Origin: Maniola hyperantus
Taxonomy: Eukaryota; Arthropoda; Insecta; Lepidoptera; Nymphalidae
Assembly (NCBI RefSeq): GCF_902806685.2
Contig: NC_048542.1
Location: forward strand, 11,330,533-11,394,532
Length of the DNA stretch: 64,000 nt
Direction of reading: 5' to 3'
Shown here: piece by piece, positions 1 to 10,559 of the stretch
How the letters are laid out: each line of letters opens with the position of its first letter
Position numbering within the stretch: position 1 is the stretch's first letter
The notes under the pieces: generated by a model
Told to the model about the DNA's origin: nothing
Seen by the model: only the letters and a program-made list of their open reading frames with translations
The model's database searches: none
Position numbers and translations under genes: made by a program

Positions 1-289
1 AATGGTTGAAAACTATTATTATGTGGTCGCCCTATTGAACGCCTTTATACTCAGGGGGCGCATAAAACGAAATCGTCCGAATTGCCTCCGTGTATAATGC
101 CTCAGTTTTCAGATCGCATACAGGGAACCAATCTTGCCCCGATCTACTGAAATTGATGCGCGGCCCGCACTAGGTCGGCTCTAAAATAACTATGAAGGTT
201 TCGATCACTACACACGATCAAAGCCCACGGCCATATTGCTTGGAAGTTTTTTAAAGCTCCAGTGGAGAGTTGGTATTTGCAAGTAAAAA

Positions 290-480
290 GTAAAGTAAAG
301 TAAAATATGTTTTATTGTACACCAAAACCAAAACAATAGAAACATAATAAAGATAGCATGTACAAATTACAATAGGCAGCCTTATCGCTAAAATAGCGAT
401 CTCTTCCAAGCAACCTTAGGGTAGAGGATATTATAAAAATTAAAGAAAGCGGAAGGGGAAGTAGATTATGTTCTACTTGT
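290..480 (-). mobile_element. 3' end of a truncated LINE-like retroelement
   Basis: On the plus strand an AAAGT-type simple repeat (about 281-305) is followed by TTTTATTGTACACC and then a stretch around 370-420 reading GGCAGCCTTATCGC...GCGATCTCTTCC. This is a common lepidopteran 3' end of non-LTR elements, read here from the tail inward, so the element points to the minus strand. No coding sequence is left. The family assignment is from memory of such tails. Confidence 0.4.
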
Positions 481-977
481 CTGGCGGTCTGGTTTTCTAG
501 GATAGTGTAAGCGCCCGCTACAATATTATGAGGGCTATACTTATAATAATATTTTTTAAGTGAAATCCTTTTAAAGTAAAGGTCGTATTTGCTTAAGGGA
601 GACGTTTGACTCGGGGAAATGTTTCATAAAAACCTTAGAAGTGTTATGGTCTTATCCAGGTCACACAAAGCCAACATAACGCAGGATAAGTTAAGAACTC
701 CCTAAGGAATAAGAAACCTCTTCTGTGTAGCTTAGCTTTACAGTTTTATGTACCTAATTTCGAAATTAAATGCGTTATCTTGACTTTGACTTTGTCTTAC
801 ATTATTAATTTTATTTTATTTTATAGGTTTGCCAACAGATATAGTACACATATTATAAAATAACAATTTACAATTCACGGAGAAAAAATTTAGAGTGTAC
901 CTACACCCAATTACTGGCATTTTAAAAGTTTGCAATTAAATTATGTTCATACCAATCAGTTAAACTGATGGTTCTTT
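481..977. other. Unassigned AT-rich sequence
   Basis: I see no coding frame, tRNA-like box or repeat family here. Confidence 0.5.
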
Positions 978-1146
978 GAGAATCCCGTGGGAACTCTTCG
1001 ATTTACCGGGATAAGAAGTAGCCTATGTCCGTCCTCGGGATGTAAGCTAACTCAATACCAAATTTCATCAATATCGGCTAAACTATCGTAAAAAGATAGC
1101 AGTCAGACAGACAGGCAGAGAGACACACTTTCGCGTTTGTAATATA
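978..1146 (-). mobile_element. H-TGTC Helitron-like element, 3' truncated
   Basis: Read on the minus strand it starts near a degenerate TATAAT-type 5' end, has a short degenerate TGTC/CAGA run (around 1100-1125), then the family body with CCCGTGGGAACTC. The GC-rich 3' hairpin and CTAG are missing. It lies directly beside the next copy, so the later one probably inserted next to or into it. Confidence 0.55.
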
Positions 1147-1147
1147 A

Positions 1148-1368
1148 CTAGCTGATGCCCGCGACTTCGTCCACTTGAAATTAGGTTTTTAAAAATCCCG
1201 TGGGAACTCTTTGATTTTCCGGGATAAATATTTGCCTATGTCGCTCTCCAGGTATATCTATACCCACGCAAAAAATCACGTCAATCCGTTGCACTGTTGC
1301 GACGTGATTGAAGGACAAACCAACAAACAAACACACTTTCGCATTTATAATATAGGTACTGATATGGA
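1148..1368 (-). mobile_element. H-TGTC-related Helitron-like element
   Basis: The plus strand begins ACTAGCTGATGCCCGCGACT and ends GATATGGA. In its own orientation it therefore ends with the GC-rich motif plus CTAGT and begins with TCCATATC. A variant inner part containing GCGACGTGATTGAAGGAC replaces the TGTC run, and the same variant occurs at 17232 and 35099. A 61-codon open frame across it is incidental. Confidence 0.65.
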
Positions 1369-2225
1369 TTCAGGCTCAAATAGAAATAAGAGCTAACAGC
1401 TACAAAAATAAATGCCACCACAATATCTAATGAGAGCTCTCATTATTCCAAAGGGCTTAAAAAAAGTTCAAATATGTGGAGTCAAATGACGGACCGCCCA
1501 TACATCAAGCCACATAAATATTAATGTCCATCTCAAATGACACGCCATTAACATATCATATTCCCGACATGTCGCTTTCACGTGACTTTTGTATGAAAAT
1601 CTCGTAATACCCGTAATACCCGAACCGACCGGCTGAAATGAAGGGTTGGATCTAGCTAGACACAACGCGCGACGTTAAAAACCTGCAGGCCGATTGCCGT
1701 AAACTGACATGTGACATCGCAATAGAAATATCCTTAAGAATCGTGATCGTTACAGTTGATAAATTTGCTATCGCGGACGACTAATGCACTATATCGCATT
1801 TGGTCATTATCGACATTTTGATGACGTATTGGTAGCACGGACCTATTTATAACCCGACTAAATCGAATATCTATGGTAATCACTTGGTAATCTAGCAATT
1901 TACATGGACATAACAGTCTCCTAAATTTGGCTACGTTACTTATTACAAATAAGTAGTTAGTCTGTGGTAACTATTTAGAACCCCAGACCACAAAGTACAA
2001 TTTTTTGTTGTTTTTCCTTAGTTTACGCGTTTGTTTTTTGTGATTAATTCTGCAACTTTGCTTGCTCCTCGGACTCCGGAGACTTAGTTTTTCTCACTGA
2101 ACTTATACGCAAATGCCTGGGCACTGATTTGCCTAAGTATTGGGACCCTTATTGACGGACTGTGGCTGCTTGGAAGTTAGAACTCGTAAGTTAACAAACG
2201 TTATCATTTAATACAAGTAAAGGCT
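1369..2225. other. Unassigned sequence
   Basis: There is no coding frame that looks real and no recognised repeat. Possible unique intergenic DNA. Confidence 0.45.
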
Positions 2226-2290
2226 CTCATGCGGGTTTCCTCACGATCTTCCTTTTCCTTCACAGCTAAGCAAGTGATATTTAGTTGTTA
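2226..2290 (-). mobile_element. Fragment of a tRNA-derived SINE
   Basis: The run CATGCGGGTTTCCTCACGAT followed by a CCTTCAC...AAGCAAGTGATATTT stretch matches the central part of the SINE family seen complete at 3101 and 17588. Only about 65 bases remain. It supplies the apparent splice acceptor TTCACAG of the doubtful exon that follows. Confidence 0.6.
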
Positions 2291-2292
2291 CA

Positions 2293-2390
2293 ATGGTATT
2301 AAACTCCGAAAAGTTAGAGTTTTAACAGCGTTTCATAAAGTACCTATTATACAAATTGAGTCCATTGCTACTGGTGGTTATGACTTCATA
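2293..2390 (+). pseudogene. Possible decayed WD40-type exon
   Basis: An open frame here reads through AFHKVPIIQIE and then IATGGYDFI, directly followed by GTAAGT, a good donor in phase 0. The pattern His-x-x-Pro-Ile ... Ala-Thr-Gly-Gly-x-Asp resembles a WD40 blade, and I am reminded of the nucleolar TBL3/Utp13 proteins. The invariant Trp-Asp of a blade is not present and the upstream side runs into a SINE fragment. It could be a chance frame or an old gene remnant. The assignment is weak. Confidence 0.2.
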
Positions 2391-2682
2391 GTAAGTACCT
2401 CCACACTACAAGTGCTTTCTCGAGTATGTTTCCTTATGTATCTAGAGCTGCCTAAAACGTTGCTCTTCATATGAGAGTTTGGATGTTTCTTACTCCTTCG
2501 CACCACAAATATTTAAAGAAACAATTTGGATTAGCTAAATTAGTAACAAAGATACCATATACACTGATTCTAAAGTCTTCGCAGACAACGTCATACCTAA
2601 ACAGAAGCTGGTAGTGCCTAGTGGTATAGATTAAGCAACACAGTCAGTGGTCACTTACTCAGTTATCATAATTTTTTTTCAG

Positions 2683-2750
2683 GCAAAGGTGATACAGTGC
2701 TGCATTCATTTCTTCATCCTGACAAAGATATGGATTGGGATATGTTGTGA
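2683..2750 (+). pseudogene. Possible second decayed exon with stop
   Basis: After a poly-T stretch and AG at 2681-2682, one frame reads KGDTVLHSFLHPDKD and then DMDWDML before TGA at 2748-2750. The F-x-HPD pattern occurs at the start of WD40 blades, which would suit the preceding fragment. The intervening blade end is missing, however, and the join to the first fragment is out of phase. An AATAAA-type motif follows near 2781. Low certainty. Confidence 0.18.
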
Positions 2751-2810
2751 ACTCGAGCTCTTGGACCCCGTGCAGAGAAAAATAAAATAATGAACGGTGC
2801 CAGATTAGAT

Positions 2811-2994
2811 TTATAAGAAGCAGATGGTGATATAATTAAATTGTCTGAATCTAATCTACTTTAACAAAAGAATACATAAAAAATCATCAAACTGTTGTTT
2901 TATTATAAGAAGCAGATGGTGATATAATTAAAATGTCTGAATCTAATCTACTTTAATAAAAGAATACATAAAAAATCATCAAACTGTTGTTTTA
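2811..2994. repeat. 92-bp segment duplicated in tandem
   Basis: Two consecutive copies (2811-2902 and 2903-2994) begin TTATAAGAAGCAGATGGTGA and differ at only a couple of positions. They are not part of any repeat family I recognise elsewhere in the window. Confidence 0.9.
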
Positions 2995-3100
2995 TTTGCC
3001 TAAATAATTTAAATTCCAAAGTAATTTCCAAAGCTAAATCAATTAAATCAGAAAATGATTTGACTTTTGGACATTACTTTGGGGAATAATTTTAGAAGTT

Positions 3101-3290
3101 CCCCGAAGAGCCTAGTGGTTAGGATGTCCACCTCTGAATAATTGAAGGTTGGGGGTTCAATTCTAGGTACGCATCTCTAAGAGTTATGTGCGTTTTAAAC
3201 AATTAATTATACTTAACTTGATTTAGCAGTGAAGGAAACATCATGAGGAAATCTGCATGCCTGAGAGTTCTCCATATTGTTCTCAAAGGA
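3101..3290 (+). mobile_element. tRNA-derived SINE, 5' half
   Basis: An A-box-like AGCCTAGTGGTTAGGATGTC and a B-box-like GGGTTCAATTCT are spaced as in a tRNA gene. The family body follows (GTGCGTTTTAA, then AAGGAAACATCATGAGGAAA and CATGCCTGAGAGTTCTCCAT). The body ends after ATTGTTCTCAAAGGAGTC. It faces the next, opposite copy tail to tail. Confidence 0.75.
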
Positions 3291-3314
3291 GTCAAAGGTA
3301 TACTATTATGTTCA

Positions 3315-3562
3315 GCTTGTCGCTGGGTCACTATAGAGTACGGTTCTCTTGAGTGTGAGAAGAATTTTGGCCATAGTCTACCATGCTGGCCAAATGCGGA
3401 TTGGTAGACTTCACTTCACACACCTTTGATAACATTTTGGAGAACTCTCAGGCATGCAGGTTTCCACACAATGTTTTCCATCACCGTTAAAGCAATGATA
3501 TTTAATTATTTAGTTAAAATGCACATAACTGTTCTCCAAGAAGTTATAGGTGCGTGTAAAAA
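3315..3562 (-). mobile_element. tRNA-derived SINE, inverted copy lacking its head
   Basis: Read in reverse complement this carries the body and tail of the same SINE as 3101, including GGTAGACTATGGCC and the tail up to GTGACCCAGCG. The tRNA-like head is missing. Together with the 3101 copy it forms an inverted repeat whose arms share the CATGCCTGAGAGTTCTCC region. Confidence 0.7.
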
Positions 3563-5078
3563 GTACTCTGTGATTCTCGTTTCTCAGTGTTAGTATACCT
3601 CTATATTTAATGTACTCTGTGCATCAAACCTACTAATGAAAGAGTCATCACATATTCTTTTAAAAGTACTTATGAGACTTACATTAGTCTAAAAATACTT
3701 TTATACTATTATACTAGCTTCTAAAATTAATAATTGATTTCTTATCTAGCAGAAAAATTACTATAGCCTTTTTTAATCCCTTTCATAACTTTATTTTAAT
3801 TAATATGAGTAGTAAAACGATTTGCGGATAGCTTATGTCACTGATAAAAACACCTCTCGAGTTGTTTCAATGAAAACCTCATTTGACGTAACATTTGTCG
3901 AGGTTCTTATATGACATCAAACTTCAAAACGCGTCCGCAATAGCATTTTTCATACAATAAATTTTATCGATAGTGTAAATGAACTGTCAAAACATTTTTT
4001 GTCCACATCTATCCTTTGTGGACTGTCTCACCGAACCGTGATAGGAAAACCATATTTTGACATTGATGCTGTCATTAAATGATAGATGCAGTCGATTCGC
4101 AATCGGCCTGCAGGGTTTCATAGCGGCCGTTGTATGACGACACTGCTAGAGAGACCGTTTTATGACACCAACCTTAGCGTCTATTGAAACGGAGCGTTGC
4201 GGAGACTGTAGATCATTGATATATATTACTTCGTATGGACAGGGTTATTAACATTTTTATCAAACATTTTTATAACGCCTTATGTCACGATTCACGAAAC
4301 CACTTCATCATTATCACAGAGGACGATGCTACCCGTTTTCCGTTATATTCCCTTAGCCTTCTCGTAGTAGTACGACATCCGTGGGGCGAGGAAGGGTAGT
4401 GACAATTGTATTCTGATCTGCTATTACCACACAGCATACGGCACACGGCACGAAACCGCTTACTAAAGCGGAATTAGAGCTCAACGTATACCTCTCAGAA
4501 GTTTTGCGTTCATAGTTCGGAAGGTGGTAGAAGCAGCGCAGCTATAGTCGCGTACTGACGTACTCCAAGTTCAATCAGTGTACCAGAGCAACTTTTGCAA
4601 TGTTTGTCGATGGAAAAAGCACTCGCAAACGTTGCAATGATTCTGTTTGGACGCGTAACGCCACCGTTGTATTTTTTGTCTGTCCAGACCTTTAAATAGT
4701 GACCTAGTCTGCTAGTCTGAGGGACATACGGTAAACATTTTTATAATGCCTTTTCGCAAATTGCGTATAGTCACGAGCTAGATAATACGAAATGTTTGAC
4801 TCAATATCATCACATCATAATATTATCCAAATCAGAAAAAGGGTTCTGCTATATTTTTTAGATTTTATGAAAAAATTAGGAAAAAATAGATTAGATCTTA
4901 CTTAGCTTGAAATATATACCGATATATTTTGTAGAGAACTTCTAGAGAATATAAAATCTGGTTTCTAAATAAAATAGATGATACTGACTACTGAGCCAAT
5001 TGCATTCTCAGTTGCAAAACGCCAGGTCGTAAGGTTAAGCGCATTTACGGCCGACTCACATCCTACGTCCTAGGATAA
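3563..5078. other. Unassigned sequence, no gene seen
   Basis: No convincing coding frame. There is a weak direct similarity between the AACATTTTTATAACGCCTTA region near 4265 and AACATTTTTATAATGCCTTT near 4734. Nothing else was recognised. Confidence 0.45.
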
Positions 5079-5247
5079 CAATGGGGCCAATTCTCTTGTA
5101 CACTATCTCTAAACTAAACTAAATTAACAGGTCTAAATCTAGTGCTATCCTTTTCCGCAAGCAACATTATGAAAAGGATAGCAATAGATTTAGACGTGCC
5201 ATTTGAGTTTAGTTTGGAGATTGTGTACAAGAGAATCAGCCCCAATG
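5079..5247. mobile_element. Palindromic MITE-like element
   Basis: Almost the whole interval is one inverted repeat. The left arm begins with TGGGGCCAATTCTCTTGTAC near 5082. The right arm ends with GTACAAGAGAATCAGCCCCA near 5245, close to its reverse complement. Both arms also share the TCTAAATCTAxTGCTATCCT block around a centre near 5165. It has no coding capacity, and a short open frame in the right arm is incidental. I cannot fix a target-site duplication. Confidence 0.75.
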
Positions 5248-5636
5248 GCATATAAAACTTTGCCGTACGTACTTTCATATATCCCAGAGTTTATACTAGA
5301 TCTGTTTACTCACTTGACTGAGTATTGGCATGCGCTGGACAGGCGGAAAACTGAAGCGAGTCGAGCGAATCGTTTGTTGGTTAAGCTTGGTATTTGGAGC
5401 GATAAGAACGTCTAGTTTTAGTTAAATAAAGTTTATACTGCAGCAGTTTGTATGGTTTCTATAGCTTGGATGTCAATCGGATTTCACTGTGATTTCTCTA
5501 TGAAATTTCGTTGCCCTTAAGAGGTTCTTTTATCTTTTAACTTTACTTTTAATTATTTTTATCCTTTTTGTTTTTGTACATAATACCTACTTACCTACTT
5601 GTTAAAATTTATCTCTCTAAGTCTAATATAAATTTC
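5248..5636. other. Unassigned sequence
   Basis: Nothing recognised apart from an AT-rich stretch and several TACCTACTTACC-type runs that are frequent in the window. Confidence 0.4.
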
Positions 5637-5840
5637 TTAGCTGATGCTCGCGACTTCGTCCGCGTGGGTTTAGGTTTTTAAAAAAACATTCGGGAACTCT
5701 TTGATTTTCTGGGATAAAATGTATCTTGTGTCCGTATATCTGTCTATCGGTCTGTTTCTTCCGGCTAATCTTCGAAACGGCTGGACCGAATTGATGGGAC
5801 TTTCACTGGAAGATAGCTGATCTTATAAGGACTACTTTAT
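5637..5840 (-). mobile_element. Helitron-like element relic
   Basis: The plus strand reads TTAGCTGATGCTCGCGACTT, a degraded copy of the CTAG plus GC-rich 3' end, then GGGTTTAGGTTTTTAAAAAA and GGGAACTCTTTGATTTTC. A degenerate TGTC run is present near 5730-5755. The 5' end is not clear. Confidence 0.5.
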
Positions 5841-5944
5841 TATGTAAGTAGGTTTTTTGTAGGTATAGTAACCTACTTATAACAAATTTCACCCAAGCAA
5901 AGCCAGCTAAATCAGCTAGGTTTTGAATAAAATCAATTAAAGTA

Positions 5945-6081
5945 CGCGACAAGTTCAGATGGCAAACGGAGAGGGAACGCCCTGCCCTGCCCTGCCCTTC
6001 ACAACCCCCGAGCGAGAGTGACGTGCAGGTGTGCGGGGCGTCCCACCGCCTCATACCCCAATTGCATCTCGACCCGTCGCG
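5945..6081. mobile_element. GC-rich foldback element, diverged copy
   Basis: The left end reads CGCGACAAGTTCAGATGGCA. The right end is TGCATCTCGACCCGTCGCG, approximately its reverse complement. Between them is GC-rich sequence with a CCCTG repeat (about 5980-5999). The same ends and interior occur at 15055, 19397 and in the large units. An 83-codon minus-strand frame across it has no protein similarity that I recognise. Confidence 0.7.
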
Positions 6082-6103
6082 GAATATAAGTATTTATTGG
6101 TAA

Positions 6104-6346
6104 ACTAGCTTATGCTCGCGACTTCGTCCGCGTGGACTACACAAATTTTAAAACCCCTGTTTCACCCCCTTAGGGGTTGATTTTTCAAAAATCCTTTCTT
6201 AGCGGACGCCTACGTCATAATAGCTATCTACATGCCAAATTTCAGCCCGATCCGTCCAGCAGTTTGAGCTGTGCGTTGATAGATCAGTCAGTCAGTCAGT
6301 CAGTCAGCCAGTCAGTCAGTCACGTTTTCCTTTTATATATTTAGAT
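6104..6346 (-). mobile_element. H-GACT Helitron-like element, complete
   Basis: In its own (minus) orientation it begins ATCTAAATATATAAAAGGAA, carries a GACT microsatellite (plus-strand GTCA run 6285-6322), then the conserved body, and ends in a GC-rich segment plus CTAG. It is one of the best-preserved copies. Confidence 0.75.
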
Positions 6347-6757
6347 TAGTTCCAAAAATGAAATAAAATGTCAATTTTCAATGTAAGACGATATGAAGCT
6401 AGACACGAAAAAAATTAACACGTTTTCTTCGTTACATTCGCGTGAAAAGCTATTTGCTGTGTTGACGTTGAAGATATCTAATTACAAGAAAAGTGGATTA
6501 CCTTCGGTAACTTAATTTTATTTGGGTGTTTTTATTTGTCACAGCGAATTTTCAGAAATATCTTTAAATTATATTCAGGTAGGTACTTAGGTATATTTCT
6601 CCGGTCATAAGAGTGCAAAAAATATAGGGTTGTCATATACGTCTATGGTACTTATAATAAAACTGTTATTAAATAATTTCGATACATTAAATATATTTTG
6701 AAAATTTTAATCGGGGGAAACATAATTAGCAATATAGACCAGAAAACATTTTTTTTT
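6347..6757. other. Unassigned AT-rich sequence
   Basis: No gene or repeat recognised. Confidence 0.45.
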
Positions 6758-7374
6758 GGAATATTTGTCTGTCTGTCTGTGCTCGCATTAATTGTGCATC
6801 ACGCGAAATCTACTGAACGGATTTTGATGAAATTTGGTACAGTGGTAGCTGATGGTTAATATGAGGGGTAGTTTTTATCCCGAAAAAAAAATTAAGGATT
6901 CTTTGGGATACGGGATCAAATTTTTATCGATTTTACTCCATAACTCCGTCAAAGAACCGATTTGCACAATTCTTTTTTTTATAAAAAAAAGAATCTACTA
7001 CTATCATGTTGCTGCCTGTAAGTTTAGTGCAGATTTGATGAACAGTATTAGAAATAGTGGCTGAACTCCTCAACGGGTAACAGCAAATCGATCGCGATCA
7101 ATATAATAGCTTGGTAAATAGTAGACTCTTAACAAAAATACATGCGAGCACCATAGCATACAATCCATTTTCATTTCTTCCCTATAACTTAGTAACTGGT
7201 TTGATTCCGACAAAAAAATTGGTTCGCACCTAAATTTCTTAGTGCAATTCAATACGGGTTTAGTATTCAGTCATTAGTATTCAGAACATTTCAAGAAGAA
7301 TCACTACCAGGGAGTTCCCACGGGATTTAAAAAAAACTTAATCCACGCGTACGGAGTCTCGGGCATCAGCTAGT
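6758..7374 (+). mobile_element. H-TGTC Helitron-like element, long form
   Basis: A TGTC run (6765-6780) is followed by the family body (GAACGGATTTTGATGAAATT) and, about 500 bases later, by a 3' end reading CTCGGGCATCAGCTAGT. It is about three times the length of the other H-TGTC copies, so the middle is either another insertion or a longer subfamily. Two short open frames within it look incidental. Confidence 0.6.
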
Positions 7375-7728
7375 ATTGTATAAAATCCCTGTAAAAATAA
7401 ATAAAAAAACAAGTGCACAAATCCTTTGCCTTTGCACTGAATCATCATCACTAAAATATTATCCCATTTCAATAATTTAAATCAACATAGATCGCATTAA
7501 ATCACTATGTGGATTAGTTTGAACATAAATTCTGCTTCCGAGCGAGGTGGCCATTAATAATAATCGGCTATCTCTTGGACTATAGTATAATTTGGCTCTT
7601 AATTGATTTCTCCACGGATTAGCTGGAAATAAGCTTTTAGCGATAGCGGAATATATCTAAACTATAAAATGTACCTACCTACCTTCTTACCTAACGTCTT
7701 GTCCTAAAAACATGTATTCCTAGGTAAA
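7375..7728. other. Unassigned sequence
   Basis: No gene or known repeat recognised. Confidence 0.4.
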
Positions 7729-7907
7729 AGTGTTATTCAAATGCGAAAGTGTGTCTGTAGATCCGCTAGCTTATCACGGCCGATCCGTCAAACCGATTTT
7801 GATAAAATTTAGTACAGAGATAGTTTGTATCCCAGAAAACCAAAAACTTCCCACGGGATGTTTAAAATCCTAAATCTACGCGGATGAAGTCGCGGGCATC
7901 ACCTAAA
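7729..7907 (+). mobile_element. H-TGTC Helitron-like element, shortened
   Basis: The copy has AAATGCGAAAGTGTGTCTGT at its 5' side with a single TGTC unit and ends CGCGGGCATCACCTAAAAT, in which the CTAG is mutated to CTAA. The body between them is intact. Confidence 0.65.
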
Positions 7908-8084
7908 ATAAAAATAACAAAAGCGTACAAGCGAAATCACGGGCGGTCGCTAGTCACATAATATTATAACGGATAAATTATGCAAAGCGCGATTCATCTG
8001 ATGTAACTTTTGTTGACCGTCGCATTGTAATTTGTAAGTATGATTAGTTAGTATAATATTTGATAAGCCAGTATGGGCCTCATT

Positions 8085-8350
8085 ACAAAGCTCAGAGCCA
8101 CTCAGTCAGCGGGATGGAGAGAGCTATGCTAGGAGTATATCTACGTAACCAAATCACAAGGAGATCCATCGGAAAACCAGAGAAACCGGCATAGCCCAAC
8201 GGATTACAAGAATGAAGTGGCAATAGGCAAGGCATATTATAGTTTGAAGAGCCGATAGATGTTGGGGTACCAAGGTGCTCGCATCCAAAATATAAATCGC
8301 AGTTGGTGGATAGAAGACATCAAACGAGTACATAATATTATTTATGAGGG
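8085..8350 (+). pseudogene. Decayed LINE reverse-transcriptase C-terminus
   Basis: A plus-strand frame reads SQRDGESYARS-like sequence, and in the better frame QRAMERAMLGVYLRNQITR. This matches the conserved region downstream of the RT domain in lepidopteran non-LTR elements. Frameshifts and stops follow. I infer an old 5'-truncated insertion; the clade cannot be fixed by eye. Confidence 0.55.
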
Positions 8351-8618
8351 AGAGTATAAGAGGTGTGATCTAATGTTATAATGTAGGCATAATTAGCAAA
8401 GAGGGATTAAAAGATTAACTAAGTATTCGTAGGTAGGTAACTACGGCTTCTTCTATGTCATAATTAATAGGTCCGTTAGGCAAAATTAGTTGGTTGACAA
8501 ATAACCGAATCGCCACACGATGAGATTGATTACGAACTAGGCCCTGTGATTAATTATTCTTGATGGCTTAATTAATTCTAGCTGGGAATCGAAATTCAAA
8601 AGACTAGTAGGCAATCCA

Positions 8619-8841
8619 TCCATACTTTTATTATTATAAATTCGGAAGTGTGTCTGCTTGTCTGTCTTCTAGCTTTTCACGGCCCAACAATTTAACCGAT
8701 TTTGTTGAAATTTGGTACAGAGTTGGCTTACACTCCGGAGACGGACATAGGATTCTTTTTATTCCGGAAAATCAAAGAGTTCCCACGGGGTTAAAAAAAC
8801 TATAATGCGGATGACGTCGCGGATTCATCTAATCCGCTAGT
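8619..8841 (+). mobile_element. H-TGTC Helitron-like element
   Basis: Starts TCCATACTTTTATTATTATA, includes GTGTGTCTGCTTGTCTGTCT, and ends with a degraded GC-rich segment and CTAG at 8837-8840. Mutations in the hairpin suggest an older copy. Confidence 0.65.
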
Positions 8842-8989
8842 AACTACTTAAGTACCTATGTAGTTTACATGATTAAATATTATATTAAATAGTATATTCC
8901 GAGAAAACCTTGACAAAACGTTGTTGGTGCGATGTTCGATAGAGGCTAAACTTCTCTGAATATTGCAAAAGATGAAGAGGACATGGGGG

Positions 8990-9190
8990 GGACACGGTTT
9001 AAAGAACTGATAGAAGGGATCCCAAGGTGACGGAATGGTGACCTTGCGTTGCCAACCCAACGTCAACATCAAGCAAGTCGCAGGGAACCGTTGGATCCAG
9101 CCAGCACAAAACTGCGTCGTGTAGAATGTAGAAGCCCCTACAAGATGCTTTGTGCCCAGCAGTGGACGTGTATTGGTTTATGATGACGAT
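8990..9190 (+). pseudogene. Decayed LINE 3' coding end
   Basis: A frame reading VAGNRWIQPAQN and then NVEAPTR precedes CAGCAGTGGACGT and a TGATGACGATGAC tail. This is the usual end of a lepidopteran non-LTR ORF2 (Gly-Asn-Arg-Trp-Ile-Gln ... Gln-Gln-Trp-Thr). Stops and shifts interrupt it. It may belong with the relic at 8085, split by the Helitron-like element at 8619. Confidence 0.5.
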
Positions 9191-9423
9191 GACCGATTTT
9201 TTCTTTCTGCACGAAGACTTTTTTAGTTAGCCTAGGATTGAGATCTCAGCTGGTGGTAAGTGGTCTGGTGGAAGCGGGCTTGCCTGGAATGGATATTATA
9301 TTGCAGTCATATTATTAAACTCTTCAAGTCATCACCATGCAGACGATTGATTTATATTTAAATATGTATAAATTATATATAAGACTAAACATTTGAAATT
9401 TTCATAATAACTGCTATGATTTG

Positions 9424-9540
9424 ATATGAGTCCACTACTGAGAACGGGTCTCCTCTCAGAATGAGAAGGGTTTGGCCACTGTCCATACCAGCTCCAAGTG
9501 CGTATTTGCAGACTTCACAAACCTATTTGAAGAAGAATAT
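9424..9540 (-). mobile_element. SINE tail fragment in the first tandem unit
   Basis: The plus strand contains ACTGAGAACGGGTCTCCTCT and AGAATGAGAAGGGTTTGGCC, the reverse complement of the tail of the SINE seen at 20917 and 28472. Confidence 0.6.
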
Positions 9541-9956
9541 CAAATGTTGTGGAATGTTCGACTAATATTAAAAATATATACACCTAGTTCATGTGAGTAA
9601 ACTAGGCCAAATTCATTGCCAAATTTACATAGTTGACAAATGACTGAATCGCCACGCAATAAGATTGATCGCCAACCACACGCTGTGACGAATGTGCGAC
9701 GCGATGCTCCGGTGATTAATTGTTACGCCTAATTGATTCTAGCGGCCATTTGATATCTAGCGCCTAAATGAGATATTATTAGGCAGGCCAACTAAAAATC
9801 TGTTACTGGATCATCTAGGTATATAGAATAGGTAAGCTTTGCTGCGTGAAGACTTTTTTTAGTTAGCCCTGGATTAAGATCTCAGAGGCGAGCTTCTGGA
9901 AAGGATATTTATTGTATTGCAGTTATATTACTAAACCCATCATCATCATAATCTAC

Positions 9957-10065
9957 CTATAGCTGGCTCACTACTGAGAACGGGTCTCTTTTCAGAATGA
10001 GAAGGGTTTGGCCATAGTCTATACCAGCTGGCAGATTGGCAGACTTCACACACCTTTGAAAAAGA
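9957..10065 (-). mobile_element. SINE tail fragment in the second tandem unit
   Basis: Same SINE fragment in the same relative place as at 9424, so it was copied with the tandem unit rather than inserted twice. Confidence 0.6.
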
Positions 10066-10559
10066 ATATCAAATGTTATGTTCGACTGTTATTAGGAATT
10101 TACACACCCAATTCATTAAGTAAACTAGGCCACATTCATTGCCAAATTTACATAGTTGACAAATGACCGAATCGCCACGCAATAAGATTGATCGCCAACC
10201 ATACGCTGTGACAAATGTGCGACGCGATGCTCCGGTGATTAATTGTTGACGCCTAATTGATTCTAGCGGTCATTTGATATCTAGCGCCTAAATGAGATAT
10301 TATTAGGCCAACTGCAAAACCTACCCTGTCATCTATAGAATGGGTAACCCTAGCTGTACGAAGCCTTTTTTAATAGACTTCAAAAGAAGAGGTTATGTAT
10401 TCGATTCGAATGTATATCTATAGAAGTACTTCCTATTGTGTATCAAAGTAGCACATTCTTTAGACAATGTCTTTAGGTATATTGCATATTTTTAGCAAGG
10501 CCATTATTTAATAGTAAATACCTAAAACATTTGATCTAGCAAACCAGTTTTTTCCGCTT

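Larger units (their letters stand above)
9213..10359 (+). repeat. Tandem pair of a roughly 0.5-0.6 kb segment
   Basis: The unit starting GAAGACTTTTTTAGTTAGCC (9213) recurs at 9848. Both contain the same order: a GATCTCAG block, an inverted SINE fragment, then CAAATTTACATAGTTGACAA and GCGACGCGATGCTCCGGTGA. The second copy has shorter inner spacing. A similar stretch around 8470-8590 and a partial third copy at 10560 show that the array was once longer. Confidence 0.8.

Noticed and set aside
1211..1396. Short ORFs across Helitron-like copies (also 18662, 35097, 45724, 51251, 56269).
   Set aside because: They recur wherever the element body recurs, have no conserved start, and differ by frame between copies.
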